Shown piece by piece: positions 10,152 to 22,010 of a stretch of 64,000 nucleotides of DNA. The notes beneath the pieces were generated by a model that was not told the DNA's origin, did not search any database, and was given only the letters and a program-made list of their open reading frames with translations. How positions within the stretch are numbered: position 1 is the stretch's first letter; each line of letters starts with the position of its first letter. The stretch covers positions 1,178,001-1,242,000 of the forward strand of contig CM048839.1 of NCBI GenBank assembly GCA_026545765.1, given 5' to 3'. Both the position numbers and the translations under genes were made by a program. This DNA comes from Plantago major. Its lineage: Eukaryota > Streptophyta > Magnoliopsida > Lamiales > Plantaginaceae.

Positions 10152-12540
10152 ATGGCGGCAGCAATCGGATGGTACGGACCTCTAATTGATCTCTGCAAAG
10201 CGGCCTCTCACGTCGATGATTACGTACAACTCCTCGTCTTTGTCCACAGAATCACTCCGATTCAGGTTTTCTTACTTACTATTTGTGTTGATCGGTCGAT
10301 TTGCTTTTCGTAAATGTGTTGATTTGCTTTTCAGTACAAACTTGCAAGAAATGGAGGAGGAGGAGAAGTGGTGAGGATGGATGTTTTGGTCGGAGATGAA
10401 ACGAGGTCGTATTTCCCTGTTACCATTTGGCAAAAGTCTATGGGCTCCCAAATTTTAGCTGGTCATGTTTTTCTTCTCCAAAGTATGCTACTTTCTGCAA
10501 TTTTCACCAATTCTGTGTCGATTATTCGAATACATGTATTCTTAGCTGCTTGTATTGGTACTACTTGGCCCTCAATTGGATTTCTGTAGTAATTGTTGTA
10601 ATTGTGAATGCTTACAGATCTTAAAATTACAAGATTTGGAGATGTTGTTGAGGCAAGAACGTTTCATTGTTCGTCGTTGCAATGTCTGATTCACAAGAGT
10701 GATTTTTCCTCTTCCAAGGGTACTCTCTCTATCCATACCTGCTGTCTTTCGCACACGACAATCACATAGTTTGCTGCAAGAACGATTGTTAGATATTGAT
10801 AAACTTAATACTATTGAAGAAGGAAAAAAAACCCTTGGAAAGCGAAGAGATGATATGATATCATTAAGGGGCGTTGAATGATTCCCAGTTTGACTTTAAG
10901 GGATTTGTACTTGTAACTTGTAAGTAAGACCTGCAATTCTGCCAAGTATAGTAAGATTCTGGAGTTTAAAGCCGGGCTAGGATGAAAGCATATTGCTTTC
11001 TGAAGTATACTAATTAGTGGCTACATTCTTGTATGTCTCCTGGTGCATTTATGTATATTAGTGGAGCTTACTGTTAACAGTTTTTCATTGAACTGTGAAT
11101 AAATATGCATCTTCTTATGCAGGTGTAGATGAGTTGGTGCAGGAATGTCGTGTGGGACCAACAGCGAGGGGCAAACTTGAGAAAGTTGTTGGATGGCTGC
11201 AGCGGGCTAGACTTGTTCATTGTGGCAGTGTACTGAACTACTATGAAGTATGCCCCTTATAGATCAAACCTTGTTTATAAGCTAGCACTTAGACTATTTA
11301 GTCCATAATATATACTGAAGATGACAAAACTATGCATTACTAAGGGTAATGAAAACTACAGTTACCTAAAACTGAATATATGGTGTACCACCAATAACAA
11401 TCTTCTGTATACTTTTCCCTTTGGTTTACCGGGGATATATAGTGATGCTGGTTTTGATGCAAAGAACTAGACATATTGTTACTTCATTTCTAAGAGCTTT
11501 AGCTGGTAGCAGATATCTACTTAATTTCCTTGTTACTTGTTCGATGAACTAAAATGCCATAATGTGCTCAGCATAGGATGCAGCTGAAGGTAAATTGGAA
11601 AGTACATGAAGAAATATATACTCAGGATTGTTTATCTCTATCAGAAGCATGCAACCTAAAGAATTCTTCTAGGGCAACTTTTCATGCTTCAGTTGGCGAA
11701 ATATTCTTGCCAATTACCTGGATTAACTTAAGTGAGACCGAGGCTGAAAGGATGTTCATCAGCAGGAGGCTACATGCATTAGGTGACAGTAGTCTGGTTG
11801 AGGATCTCATCACCAGTGGCTGCCAGATGTGTGGTACCGTTGTGAATGCCACTGTTGGGTATGTCAACAATTTATTCATTTTTCTTATGTTCTTGATTGG
11901 TTACGCCCCCTGAATAAGACATCGTGTTTTTAGGTCAAATGTGGAGCCAGCCCCGTTTCCTCTACATTGTCAAAGAAGTTCAGACCGCCTCCATGTAATA
12001 GGCAACATGTACAGACCTTTCTTGGTATGTCCCTTCGTTCTTCAAAAGTGCATGATGATTTCGTGTTCAGATTTTCCAAGATAGTTGCTTCGTTATTGTA
12101 CCTGGCACATTGTTCTTGTATGCTTGATTGTCTTGATGATTTTTAGCTGCTCGTGTTCAATCAGATTCGTTTTGACCAGTCTATATTATTGGCAGTTATA
12201 TGTATGGGATGACTTGAAGTACATTCCACTTCTGGTCTCGAACAAAGCAGCAGAAGTTTTGTTCGGGAACATTACAGCTGAGAAGGTTTATTCTTGCTAT
12301 AAAAGCCATCATCAGAACCAAATCTGCAGTCAGAAACATTTGCGACAATTGACCGTTGGTAATAGGGAGCCAAATTTCTATATGATTTGGTTGATTTTGT
12401 TGAAGATGATGTTTCAGCATGGAAAAAACAGTCCATTGAAATTTAAAGTGAGAGTTGACACAGACAGAGACTTGGAAAGTGGGAGGCTTGAGATGTTAAC
12501 AGTATCAATGCCTGTTCCTGGCAGAAACTCTTCAGCTTAG
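10152..12540 (+). CDS. OB-fold-like nucleic-acid-binding protein, seven exons (about 385 aa)
   Basis: Exons, all with GT/AG ends and consistent phases: 10152-10265, 10335-10482, 10618-10719, 11123-11247, 11626-11858, 11934-12024 and 12196-12540; the total is 1158 nt ending in TAG. The N-terminal part (YVQLLVFVHRITPIQ, then RMDVLVGDETRSYFPVTIWQ and HVFLLQNLKITRFGDVVEAR) has the beta-strand pattern of an RPA-like OB fold. Exon 5 encodes a Cys pair (GCQMCG) and exon 6 another Cys (LHCQR), a possible zinc-ribbon insertion as in RPA1 DBD-C. The closing exon has FKVRVDTDRDLESGRLEML. I do not recognise a named gene with certainty. The OB fold plus zinc-ribbon layout resembles RPA large subunit or the shieldin SHLD2 C terminus, which is inference. 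Junctions 3/4 and 4/5 are the least certain. It converges on the minus-strand GET1 gene. Confidence 0.7.
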
Positions 12541-13241
12541 ATCACTTAACCGCGCCATGAGTTTCTTAACCCCGAGATTTAACAAATGTGTTTGCCCTTA
12601 TGTTTCTGTACTCGAATCTCAGTTAAGCTTAGATTCAAATGCACACTGTATATATGAAATTACTGAAAAGAAGGAATGTTCTGAATAAGAGAAAAAACGG
12701 GTAATTCCCAGCGCATTGGCTCTGTTTCTGTCTTACAAGCCAGCAATCTCTCTTATGATGCCTTGCAAACACTTAACTCATACTTGCCAGGTTATTCATA
12801 TTCGCAGTTTGCTTAACTAGTTCCTCTCTGTCTGGCTAATGTTTTTCGATGGACAAATTCAGTCACACAGGTTTAGGTACGTATAAATTCTTTGATCTGA
12901 TACAAAATATCCAAAAAAGAATACAAGCTTGGTGCTAAAACTGAAAACTTCAATCCCTACGAAAATATACAATTGATATTGTAATTCAATTCTCATTCAC
13001 AAAATTTGAAGCAAGATCCAAGTACTAACAGAAGGCAGAAACTCAAACATTATATGTAATGTCTAGAGAACTCTCAGCTCCATCTGCGATAGTTAAACTT
13101 TGCTATGGTAATTAAATTTTACATGGACATTGAGTTTCCAACAGCTCTACTACAGATTTGGTTAGTGCATGTGAGCGAGTTAATCAAAACAAAAACTGAA
13201 GTGGACGCTAGAGCTATTGGAATATGACAGGCTAGCCTAAC
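12541..13241. other. Shared 3' flank between two convergent genes
   Basis: The 3' ends of the OB-fold-like gene (+) and of GET1 (-) face each other here. AATAAG-like signals appear near 12684. No other gene or repeat is evident. Confidence 0.5.
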
Positions 13242-15104
13242 TTACATTTCGACAGATAATTTCCTGCAGATAAACTTGCTAACTCTAGTAGATACTATCA
13301 GCCAAGGTATGATTCCAACCTGCAAATGTAACAGATGAACAGTCAAATACGGGAGATGATACAATGCATAGTTTCTGACATGTGCAATAAGGTGAGACAA
13401 TAATAACACGGTGAATGATTTCCAACAAATGAGAAGGAAAATGCAAGGCACAGAGCCTGTTAAGGATTTAAAGTACTCCAATTAGACTCTTAATATGAGT
13501 TGGTGCTTAGAGAAAGTGGCCTAAGGAAAACTTTCTTTGTTTTTCCTTCCAACTAAAAACTAGGAGGGTTTATTGCACAGACATGGGCATTAAATCTTTG
13601 TTTCATTTTACGTAAGAATTCAACAAGACCAGATAAACTATACAAGTAGATATATCATTCTTACCATAATATTCCCTTTCAAAGATACTCCTGCTCTCCA
13701 AGATATCAGTTTACCTGCAGAAGGGCACAATATATGATAAGCTTCTTTCCAAATTGCTATTCAGGAACAATGATATACACTATACAGAAGCTCGGTATTA
13801 CTAGCAGGCATATTACATAAAATATAGTGAAGGGCAATAAGTGAGCATTCGAGGAATTGCAATGACTTTGTGACACTGAATTACAATAGAAATCAAAGTC
13901 TAGGTGTGATAGAGGAGAAAACCCATACCAAAAGGTTGCACAAGTTGATCAGGTATAGTGGAAACCGGTATCCGCCAGAACCACAAAACTAGAAAGGCAT
14001 ATGTCACAACCTGCTTTGAATACATTAAGTTAATTCCACAGATTTTGCATGAGTGATATAGGTAATCTCTTAAACTTTGAAGAATTAGTAACCTTGGATA
14101 CTTTCAAGAGCTTTTCATATGTACCGAATGAATCTTCTAGATCCCTGCTCAGCTTTTGTTGATCTACAAGTCATGTCAGGTAATTAGAAGCTCAGTCATG
14201 ATGGTGGTGAAAGGCGAATACAAGAGGAATGCATAATGAAAGCATGAAGTAGTTACTGATGAAGGCATAAATGACAAACGCTTTAACCAATATGAAAATG
14301 CACAAAGCACAAGATAGCCTAAACTATCAGGCAACTGTAAACCAGAAAACACCCTGAAGAATGGTAGTAATAACTAAAGACACATAAAATCCATAAATAC
14401 CCAACAAAAAGTCACAAGAAAGATGAAATTACAGCGAAAATATTCCCTCTCATCTGGCATCGATGCCAGAGCACATCAACGTCCACAAAGGAACCTTTGG
14501 GTACTAGACCCTATTACCCACATTTAACCCTCTTGGTGTCCAATAATCAGAAGAAATAAACCAAAAAATGGAACCTACACTAGTCCTCATTAACTTTCAG
14601 CATACCCTAAATCCCAGGACAATGAATAAGTAACCTTACCACTACCTATTATAAAGTTCAGAAATTCTGGTAAATTGGTCATGTCACTATTAAGCAAGTA
14701 CTCTTGTTAACAATGTTGCACACAAAAATCTATAACAAAGCTAAGCTAACACACACTTCCCTTATGTAACAAGGCTATGTTCGAAAACTATAATTCACAC
14801 TGCCACTCAATAGCGCAACCGATTCCAAGAAATACACCTTCTCAACCACCAGACCTACAATTAGTTTCATCATGAAATTAACTTAAAAAATAGAGTCATT
14901 ACGTTTCGCAAGTTCCTTTTCCTTGGCAGCTGCTGCCCTTCTGAGCTTCGCAGCCTGTGCAAATGTTGCAGGCCTGAAATCAACAAAACCAAATAAGCAT
15001 TCTGAGTCCTAAATTTCGTACACGACAATCTCTAAAATGCAAGTCTCCTCCTTCCACCCTCAGATCATTACAAGCACAACTACCATGAACCTAATGCTTA
15101 ACTT

Positions 15105-15141
<37 letters not shown>

Positions 15142-15650
15142 AACTTAATGCTCCCTTACAGTTTGATTATTATCGACTACTATTCGACAGAAACACTAAA
15201 TTTCACTCATTCCAATCTAACAAACACAAGGACTACAACTGCAATATATTCCTGCTATCAGTCATAAAACAGATTTAACTTAACAAATTGCATCCATCGT
15301 GAATCTACATAGCTTTGCAGAAGCTTCAACAGACGCATAAAAAGCAAAGTACACCTACTGTGTCAAAGAAGCTGCCTCCTTCAATAGCTCCTTGATCTCT
15401 GCCTTCAGCTGAACATCTGCATCGCTAATTATCGCTCGCTACCAAAGTTTTCAAAATAAATCAACAGAATCGTAATTATTGACAAATCTCTGGAAAATAT
15501 TACAAAAATCAATCGTATTGTAAAGGAAATGAAAATCACCTTCTTCTTGTACGAATCGAGGTATTTGGAGGCGAAGTGGAAGGAGAATACAAGGATGAAA
15601 ACAATTGGAGCTGCCAATGATCTACCGTGCTCCGTCACCGTTTCTTCCAT
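13242..15650 (-). CDS. GET1: GET1 / WRB-like receptor for tail-anchored protein insertion, seven exons (180 aa)
   Basis: GET1 (WRB/CHD5 family) is an ER-membrane receptor that takes tail-anchored proteins from the GET3 ATPase for insertion. Exons in transcription order: 15650-15540, 15438-15359, 14973-14903, 14163-14093, 14010-13929, 13714-13665 and 13319-13242. The sum is 543 nt; all junctions are GT/AG on the minus strand with matching phases. The product starts MEETVTEHGRSLAAPIVFI with an N-terminal membrane segment. The conserved cytosolic coiled-coil stretch (PATFAQAAKLRRAAAAKEKE) follows. Then come a second membrane segment (VVTYAFLVLWFWRIPV) and a last hydrophobic stretch (VGIIPWLIVSTRVSKFICRK). 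The length fits the plant family (about 170-190 aa). The CDS is intact. A GAA-rich 5' UTR is likely at 15651-15690. Confidence 0.92.
15101..15139. repeat. A homopolymer in a GET1 intron
   Basis: A run of about 33 adenines lies within the large intron between exons 2 and 3 of the minus-strand GET1 gene. Confidence 0.9.
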
Positions 15651-15690
15651 TTTTGTTTCCCTGAAGAAGAAGAAGAAGAAGAAGAAAACT

Positions 15691-18359
15691 CTGCAATTTT
15701 GCTTGCTTGGTTTTGTATTGTTTGAAGATCACATAATCAAAACGACGTCGTGTAAGGATGGCAATGTTACTGGAACGAACGTGAGAAGATCTATAATCTA
15801 CTTTTCCAATCAGTTTTGTTTATTAATTCAGTTTTCAATTTTAGCATTTACGGATTACAAAGTCTCACGAGAGACAAAGAAACATTAGAAAAAATAAATT
15901 ATTATTATTTTTTTAGGAAATTTAGTTCGGGACGGATGAAGTATAAATTTATATGGTACACCCTTAGTAATTGCATCTTATGAACTCGGTTAACGCATCA
16001 AATAAAAAATGATCTTTGGGCACTTAGGGCATTTAGACAAAGTTCGCATTTTAACGCCAAATGATTTGATAAGTTTGTTAGTTTTATTAGAAAAATAAGC
16101 TAGCTAATTTATATTTACATACTATATTTAACAAATCAGCTAGCTTATCAGCTAATTAATTTACCAAACAATTTTATAAAAATCAATTAAATTTTACAAA
16201 TTTATCACCATTTTATTCTTTAAATAGGCTTAGCGTAATTGAGTGTCAAGGTATATTAACTTTGTAAAATAGACTTCGGTTGAAATTTAAGGATTTTATA
16301 AAGTATATTTATAGAATAAATTGAAGTAAGTAATATGTAAAGAAACACTGGAAGCCTTAAAAGAGGACTCATGGTCGTGGAGCAACATTTTGTAATTATC
16401 TTTGCACTTTGGAAATTAATTGGCATTATACTAACAAATAACAATGACGCATATAAATTGTCTGTGAGTTTCACTAGTAGTATATTTATATTTGCAGTAT
16501 AATAAATAGTATTTCATTTCAGACTAAAAAATAAATACATAGGTTCATAAAAAAATGGCAACATATCATAACCTATAGCATTGTCAAATAACTCGTGTGC
16601 TAAGCTATGGCTAACTTATTGCAATATTTATTTATTAAGAAGTTAAATAAACAATCTGAGCAGCTGCCATTATGTGATGATTTTTCGTGGTATAGAAGTG
16701 GATTGGCACGGTAGAGAAATGCCTAGTGTATGTTGTGTTTTGATCTAAAGGTTTGGAAAAGATTTATTAGAGTTTGGGTTTTGGTGTTTGTAATAAATTT
16801 TTTAACTCCGTGATAACTTTGAGTTTTTTTTGTTTTTGTTTTTCAATAAGCTTAATTATATTAGGACACTGTCAAGATTCAAACCCTGCAGCTCTTGCAT
16901 ACAGTTTCAACTCCTTACTACCAGATCACCTTATGACTCCTACTTGAGTATTATTATGATCCTCTAACTTTATGGTGATTTATTATAAATATAGTAGTTT
17001 TTACCATTTAAAAACTTGTAGCCTATCAGGAAGAACTGTTGCGCGTTACTCCTTCGTGCTCACATGACCAAGCCTATGCCCATGTTTCATTCCAACACAA
17101 GGTGCTTTCAACATTGAACATCTACAAACTCAAAACAAAAACTGCATAGAGGAAAGATAGAATGTTAGTCAATTTGCAATCCGAAGGTGGAAGATGATTT
17201 TTGGTCTCTAAACTTCCTTGGTGTCACATAAAGTGACATCTTTAACCCCTTAATGTCAAAATTTTACTTCATTTTTTACTTGTGGGTTAGCTTTATGATG
17301 AAGGTGAAGTATTTATTTAGTGGTAGTGACACTTTATATATAAATGGAAATGATGAGACTTTCTTTCCTAATTAGTATTGTAACGCGTGGATATAGGAGT
17401 TTCTCACTTTGGATTGAAATGGGAAGGAATTTAAGTTGGAGTAAACTTCAATACCCAGTTAGGCAAATTAGATAAGCTTTGCACAAAATTAGGGCCTGGT
17501 CCAACATGTGCTCACCCTGGATTTAATTTCTTTTTGTCTGTCATTTAATTCAGAGAACTTTTCCAAAATCAGGCCCTGGTCTAATACCAGCATTTATTTT
17601 CATTTCACCTGTCATATAGTAAGTATTTCACAATTATTATCTCTCTTGCACCACGCGTTATATATATCATTGGACAAACTGAAACGATAAAGTTCTTAGT
17701 GAATGATTTTGCACGATTGGAACATAAAAATATTCAATTGCTCCGTTCTTTTTCTTTATCGGTTGAGTCACTACATATTTATACGAAATTTTTGCATGAT
17801 GTTTTATCTTTAAAACAAACAAACTCATACGAAGGCATAAAAACAGTTTGTGTATAAATATATGCTCAATTTCGTTATATGCTTACTTCAGGAGTGTTGC
17901 ATAACGTCATTTTTAGCATCAAATTAAAGTACAATTTTTGCCACCTTTTTTATATTCAATTTTCACATATGATTGCACACCAACCTTAATTGTCTAAAGT
18001 TATCGGTAAGGGAAGGCGTAAGTATTTGATGTCTATTTCACTACCACACACATCAGAATTATCGTGCTATTTTACTGTTAAAATGAAATAAGATAGACAT
18101 AAAGAAAATTGGAAAAGAAAGATGCCTTATCTTACTTATCGGTTAAATACATAACGCATTATCCACTAACAATGTAATTATTTCCCGCAAAGACACACAA
18201 ACGTAACATAAAAGAAACATAAACATGTTTGGCTTGCATCTCATTCTTTAATATCATATACTACATTTTTATAAAAAAAACAACTACATCCGCGTTATAT
18301 CATTAATCAAATCTAACAACCTCCAGTAAATATCTTTTCCACATTTGTCATTGCAACAT
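15691..18359. other. AT-rich intergenic region with a MITE-like remnant
   Basis: There is no coding region with protein-like composition. At 16085-16175 a stretch rich in AGCTAGCTAATT / AATTAGCTGATAAGC motifs forms imperfect inverted repeats and resembles hAT-type MITE debris; a related sequence occurs at 53960-54100. Around 16830-16960 there is a short block ending in an in-line repeat-derived look (AAACCCTGCAGCTCTTGCATA) that I cannot classify. The rest is unassigned. Confidence 0.4.
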
Positions 18360-19197
18360 AAAAGATGCTCAGTTTCCCGTTCTTGTTTGTTTTTCTTCTT
18401 CTTATTTCATAGCTTCATTTGCTTTTCCTTGTCATCTTACAGTACTCACATTACACAGTACACACACACGCAATAGAGATTGAATCCACTCTCCTAATTC
18501 TCAAGGTTCTGAACGTTGCTTTGGAGAAAAATCTAGGTGAAATCATCTTCAAGACTTCAACTTGCTTCATTTTCCATAATTTCTGCTTTTTGTTTAATTA
18601 CTGATTTTTATTTTTTGTGATGCTTTCTTTAACATAACCGCGTTTCGTAATTTCATATTGATGCAGTTTCAGAGTGATCGAGTGTTTCAGGTCTGAGAAA
18701 TTTTCTTCTGGCGAGGTAAATCATCTTCAACTTATTAATTTTCCATCATTTCTGTGTTTTTTCCTCTTCATTTTTGAGACTAGTTCCTTTGCTTTAATAA
18801 TTTGGTTTAAAATATTATATGCTTTATGTTTGATTTGGTGTACCCAAATCCTTTTCAGCTACTTCAAATTTACTCGTCAATTTTTAGGAAGGAAACGGTA
18901 CGACTAAAAATCCAATATTTCCTGCTCTTTATCTACTAACTAGCTCAATTCGATCTGCCTCTTCCAATTTTACTGTTTTAACTATCATGTACTCTATATT
19001 GTTAATCCGTTCACAAGTAATGTTAGGTTTGGTTTCTCCGTATTCTATCACTACGCATCTATTCTACTAAATTAGGTTTGGAAATGGAATATGATTGTGG
19101 ATGATTTGTAGCCGATTAAGTGATTTTGCTGTTTAAAAGTGCTTAATAAGCTCCATACAAATTCAGGTGTTTGTTCGTAAGGGTTTTAGTGTGAGAA
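18360..19197 (+). promoter_or_regulatory. Probable promoter and intron-containing 5' UTR of the SRA gene
   Basis: The 830 bases before the ATG at 19198 contain several GT/AG-bounded pieces (donor-like GTGAAATC near 18537 and GTAAATC near 18715; acceptor-like CAG near 18666 and 19167), suggesting 5' UTR introns as is common in SUVH-type genes. Exact exons cannot be fixed from sequence alone. Confidence 0.4.
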
Positions 19198-20865
19198 ATG
19201 GTAAAAGATTATAAGCCCAGGGAAGTTACTGCTAACCGGGATTTTCCTCCTGGATGGGGTCGAAATGCAGCTCCGAATAGTTCGAAAACTGAAGACAATG
19301 CTGCTTGTGAGAAAGCTGATCTTGAGGTTAACGAAAGTTCTGATATAGGTGATCCTGTACTCTATGATGTTCAAGTTTCTGGAACTGTTAATGCAGAGGT
19401 TTTGAGAAATGAAGTTTATGAAACAACCGATTTAGACGGGGTTGCTGAGGATAAAAGTAATGCGAGAAAGAATAACATGGGTTATGCCGGTGTAAACAAC
19501 TCTCACGATGAAATTGATTTGTGTTCTCATGAAGCTGTTCGTGACTTCCCTAAGGCAGAGAATGCTGTGAGGATGAAGAATAAATACCGCCGTAGAAAAG
19601 TTTTTGCTGTTCGTGACTTCCCTAAGCCAGAGAATGCTGTGACTGTGAGGATGAAGAATAAATACAGCCATAGAAAAGTTTTTGCTGTTCGCGACTTCCC
19701 TCCAAATACTCGTGCCTATATTGAATCCCCTGTTGAAATTGCTCCTATTTCTATGTTCCAACCTGACATTGAGGACAGCAATGAGGATTCTGCAGGACCA
19801 CTTGAAAAGAAGATTTGTGCTGATTCACCTGGAAAAAGTGATAAAGGGAAGTCTTCACATTGTGCTTTCGGTTCAGCGGAAGATGAGGATAGGGATGCTG
19901 GACAGGGTTCGACATCTGCTGTGAAGTCCAAATTGAAGAAAAAGAAAGTAGGTTCAAGTAACTTGGTTGGAGCAACTGGAGAAGAAGTGTTGGGTATAAC
20001 TCATCTATGGCGAAAGAAGTCCCAGCCGGTTGCTAGAAAAAGTACCGGTAGAGGAGATTTTTCATGTGGGTCGTCTATGAAGCTCAAAGCAGGTCCAAGT
20101 GACGGTGGCTTGCCCCCCAATTCTCCTGTCATAAAAAAGAAAAGGAACTTTGGTGATGCTCGGAATAGAGTGAGAGAGACACTTAGGTTGTTTAATGATT
20201 ATTGCCGGGAGCTTTTACAAAAGGAACAAGTGCCCGGGGAGGAATGTGTGTCAAAGCGATCTGGTAAAAAACTGACCCGTATTGATCTTCTTGCTGCAAA
20301 GAAGATTAAAGATGATGGAAAAGAAGTGAACACGGAGAAACCAATTCTGGGAGCTGTGCCTGGAGTTGAAGTGGGCGATGTGTTCCAGTACAGAACAGAA
20401 CTTGCTCTGGTTGGGATTCACCGTCCTTACCAAGCTGGTATAGATTTTTCAAAGTTTGATGGAGTGCCATTTGCATCTAGTATTGTTAGTTCTGGGTATG
20501 GGGCTTACAATGATGATACCAGGAATGCTGATACCTTGGTATACACAGGTCACGGTGGAAATATTGTTGGGAGGTGTAAGATCCTAGAAGACCAGAAGCT
20601 CGAAAAAGGAAATTTGGCTTTGTATAACAGCATGAAATATAAGAAACCTGTTCGTGTTGTCCGTGGATGGAGGGATACAATAAAGGGTACTGACCCTTTA
20701 GATTCAAGGGCTAAGCTGATCACAACTTACATCTATGATGGGCTATACACCGTAGAAGAATGTTCGGATGAAATCAAGTCTGGAAAGAAGGTTTATAAGT
20801 TCACATTGAGAAGAAATCCTGGACAAACGGAGCTTGCTTGGGAAGAATTCAAAACGTTACAATAA
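19198..20865 (+). CDS. SUVH-like protein with SRA (YDG) domain but no SET domain, 555 aa
   Basis: This is one open frame from ATG 19198 to TAA 20863-20865. Residues about 388-540 form an SRA/YDG domain, which binds methylated DNA. Landmarks are GVEVGDVFQYRTELALVGIH, then SSGYGAYNDDTRNADTLVYT, YTGHGGN, GNLALYNSMK, PVRVVRG and YIYDGLYTVEE. The N-terminal half is low-complexity and basic, with an opening VTANRDFPPGWGRNAAP motif seen in SUVH5/6-type proteins. The RDFP block is repeated at three more points (HEAVRDFPKAENAV, FAVRDFPKPENAV, FAVRDFPPNTR), two of them in a near-exact tandem duplication of about 35 residues. SUVH enzymes continue into pre-SET, SET and post-SET, about 300 more residues. 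Here the frame stops soon after SRA (WEEFKTLQ) and nothing SET-like follows. It may bind methylated DNA without methylating histones (inference). Confidence 0.88.
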   Translation: MVKDYKPREVTANRDFPPGWGRNAAPNSSKTEDNAACEKADLEVNESSDIGDPVLYDVQVSGTVNAEVLRNEVYETTDLDGVAEDKSNARKNNMGYAGVNNSHDEIDLCSHEAVRDFPKAENAVRMKNKYRRRKVFAVRDFPKPENAVTVRMKNKYSHRKVFAVRDFPPNTRAYIESPVEIAPISMFQPDIEDSNEDSAGPLEKKICADSPGKSDKGKSSHCAFGSAEDEDRDAGQGSTSAVKSKLKKKKVGSSNLVGATGEEVLGITHLWRKKSQPVARKSTGRGDFSCGSSMKLKAGPSDGGLPPNSPVIKKKRNFGDARNRVRETLRLFNDYCRELLQKEQVPGEECVSKRSGKKLTRIDLLAAKKIKDDGKEVNTEKPILGAVPGVEVGDVFQYRTELALVGIHRPYQAGIDFSKFDGVPFASSIVSSGYGAYNDDTRNADTLVYTGHGGNIVGRCKILEDQKLEKGNLALYNSMKYKKPVRVVRGWRDTIKGTDPLDSRAKLITTYIYDGLYTVEECSDEIKSGKKVYKFTLRRNPGQTELAWEEFKTLQ

Positions 20866-22010
20866 TAAAATTGAAACACTACTTAAAAATCATGGTTGTC
20901 ATGAATATCCAAATGCACACACGCTTTCCATGTACACCATTTTGTTTCATACAAGTGTGTTTCATATTAGTATTATCACATCTATAATGTCACAGGTAAC
21001 TTAACTAGGTTCTATTACAAATTACAAATAGTGTATACCTCAGTCCCACGTCAGTTGTCCAGTTTTAACTTTTTAGGAGTCAACAAAATTGAAGTTTGAC
21101 CACGAATTGATTTCAAACGGTAATTGTAAAATTCCCAATTAAACTATATAATGAAAATTTAGGAGCTAGATTTTATGTATAAATCGATCATCGAAAGGAG
21201 TTTATTAAACTTAGAACACAGGGATACATCACATTCTCCCATATAATACATAGGAAAAGGTAGATATATTCTTCCAAAACTATACCATGGGTGGACGAAA
21301 AAGAGGATATTCCATGCATTATGCATTCCAAGGCAAACATGAAGAATGCATTCCAAGGCAAACATGAAGTCGAAAGAAGAATGGTAGCAAGAATTGAACA
21401 GAAAAAAGGCACAACAGATCCTCTATCGCGTTCTTAAGGAGTAGATTGGAGGTAGAGAAAGGAGGACAATGTAAAAGGGAAGGGCTTTGGAAGTCTAACC
21501 AAGACATTTTTCGGTATCAAAGAATTGCGTATTTTATACAAGTCAGAGACGTTTGACTCAAAGATCAAAGACCCCGAATAATTTGCTAAAAGGCAAAGGA
21601 AGAGTTGGAGAAAAATATATAGAATGAAAAGGCAGAGAAGAACAGGCAAAGACAAGTTCACTAATAGGAGGAACCACAACTAATTTAATCAGCACAACCA
21701 GAAAGAAAAGACCAATCAACAGAATTCAAAGAAAAAAGAAGACTTAAAAGAGATCAAAAATAGCATTTCTCGCAAACTCTCACGCACGAGTCCTGGTACA
21801 ATAAGAGGAGACAATAGGTGCAGAATCTGATCATTGCTTTATCGTATAGTCTTAAACGAGGCCAGGAAGGGAAAAGTTAAGAGAGCGGAGACAATAGGTG
21901 CAGGATAGGATCATAGAGACAGGGAGACAATAAGTCACCTTTTTTTCTTTTTCTTTTTTCCGTACGAAAATAACGGTCTATCAGTCGAACAAAGTTTATC
22001 TTTAATCACA
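20866..22010. other. Intergenic DNA downstream of the SRA gene
   Basis: 21040-21175 resembles a fragment of the Stowaway-like MITEs seen near 44, 45 and 53 kb (TTTGACCACGAATTGAT, ATATAATGAAAATTTAG). A 22-bp tandem duplication containing GCATTCCAAGGCAAACATGA lies at 21324-21368. GGAGACAATAGGTGCAG occurs twice (21807, 21889). No gene is supported; the minus-strand ORFs are hydrophobic low-complexity shadows. Confidence 0.45.

Noticed and set aside
10699-10881. 60-codon ORF as an extra exon of the OB-fold-like gene
   Set aside because: It is out of frame with exon 3 and no acceptor/donor pair joins it in phase; the direct 10719 to 11123 junction keeps the frame.
19432-19761. 109-codon ORF antisense to the SRA gene, with repeats
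   Set aside because: Mirror of the duplicated RDFP segment of the real gene.
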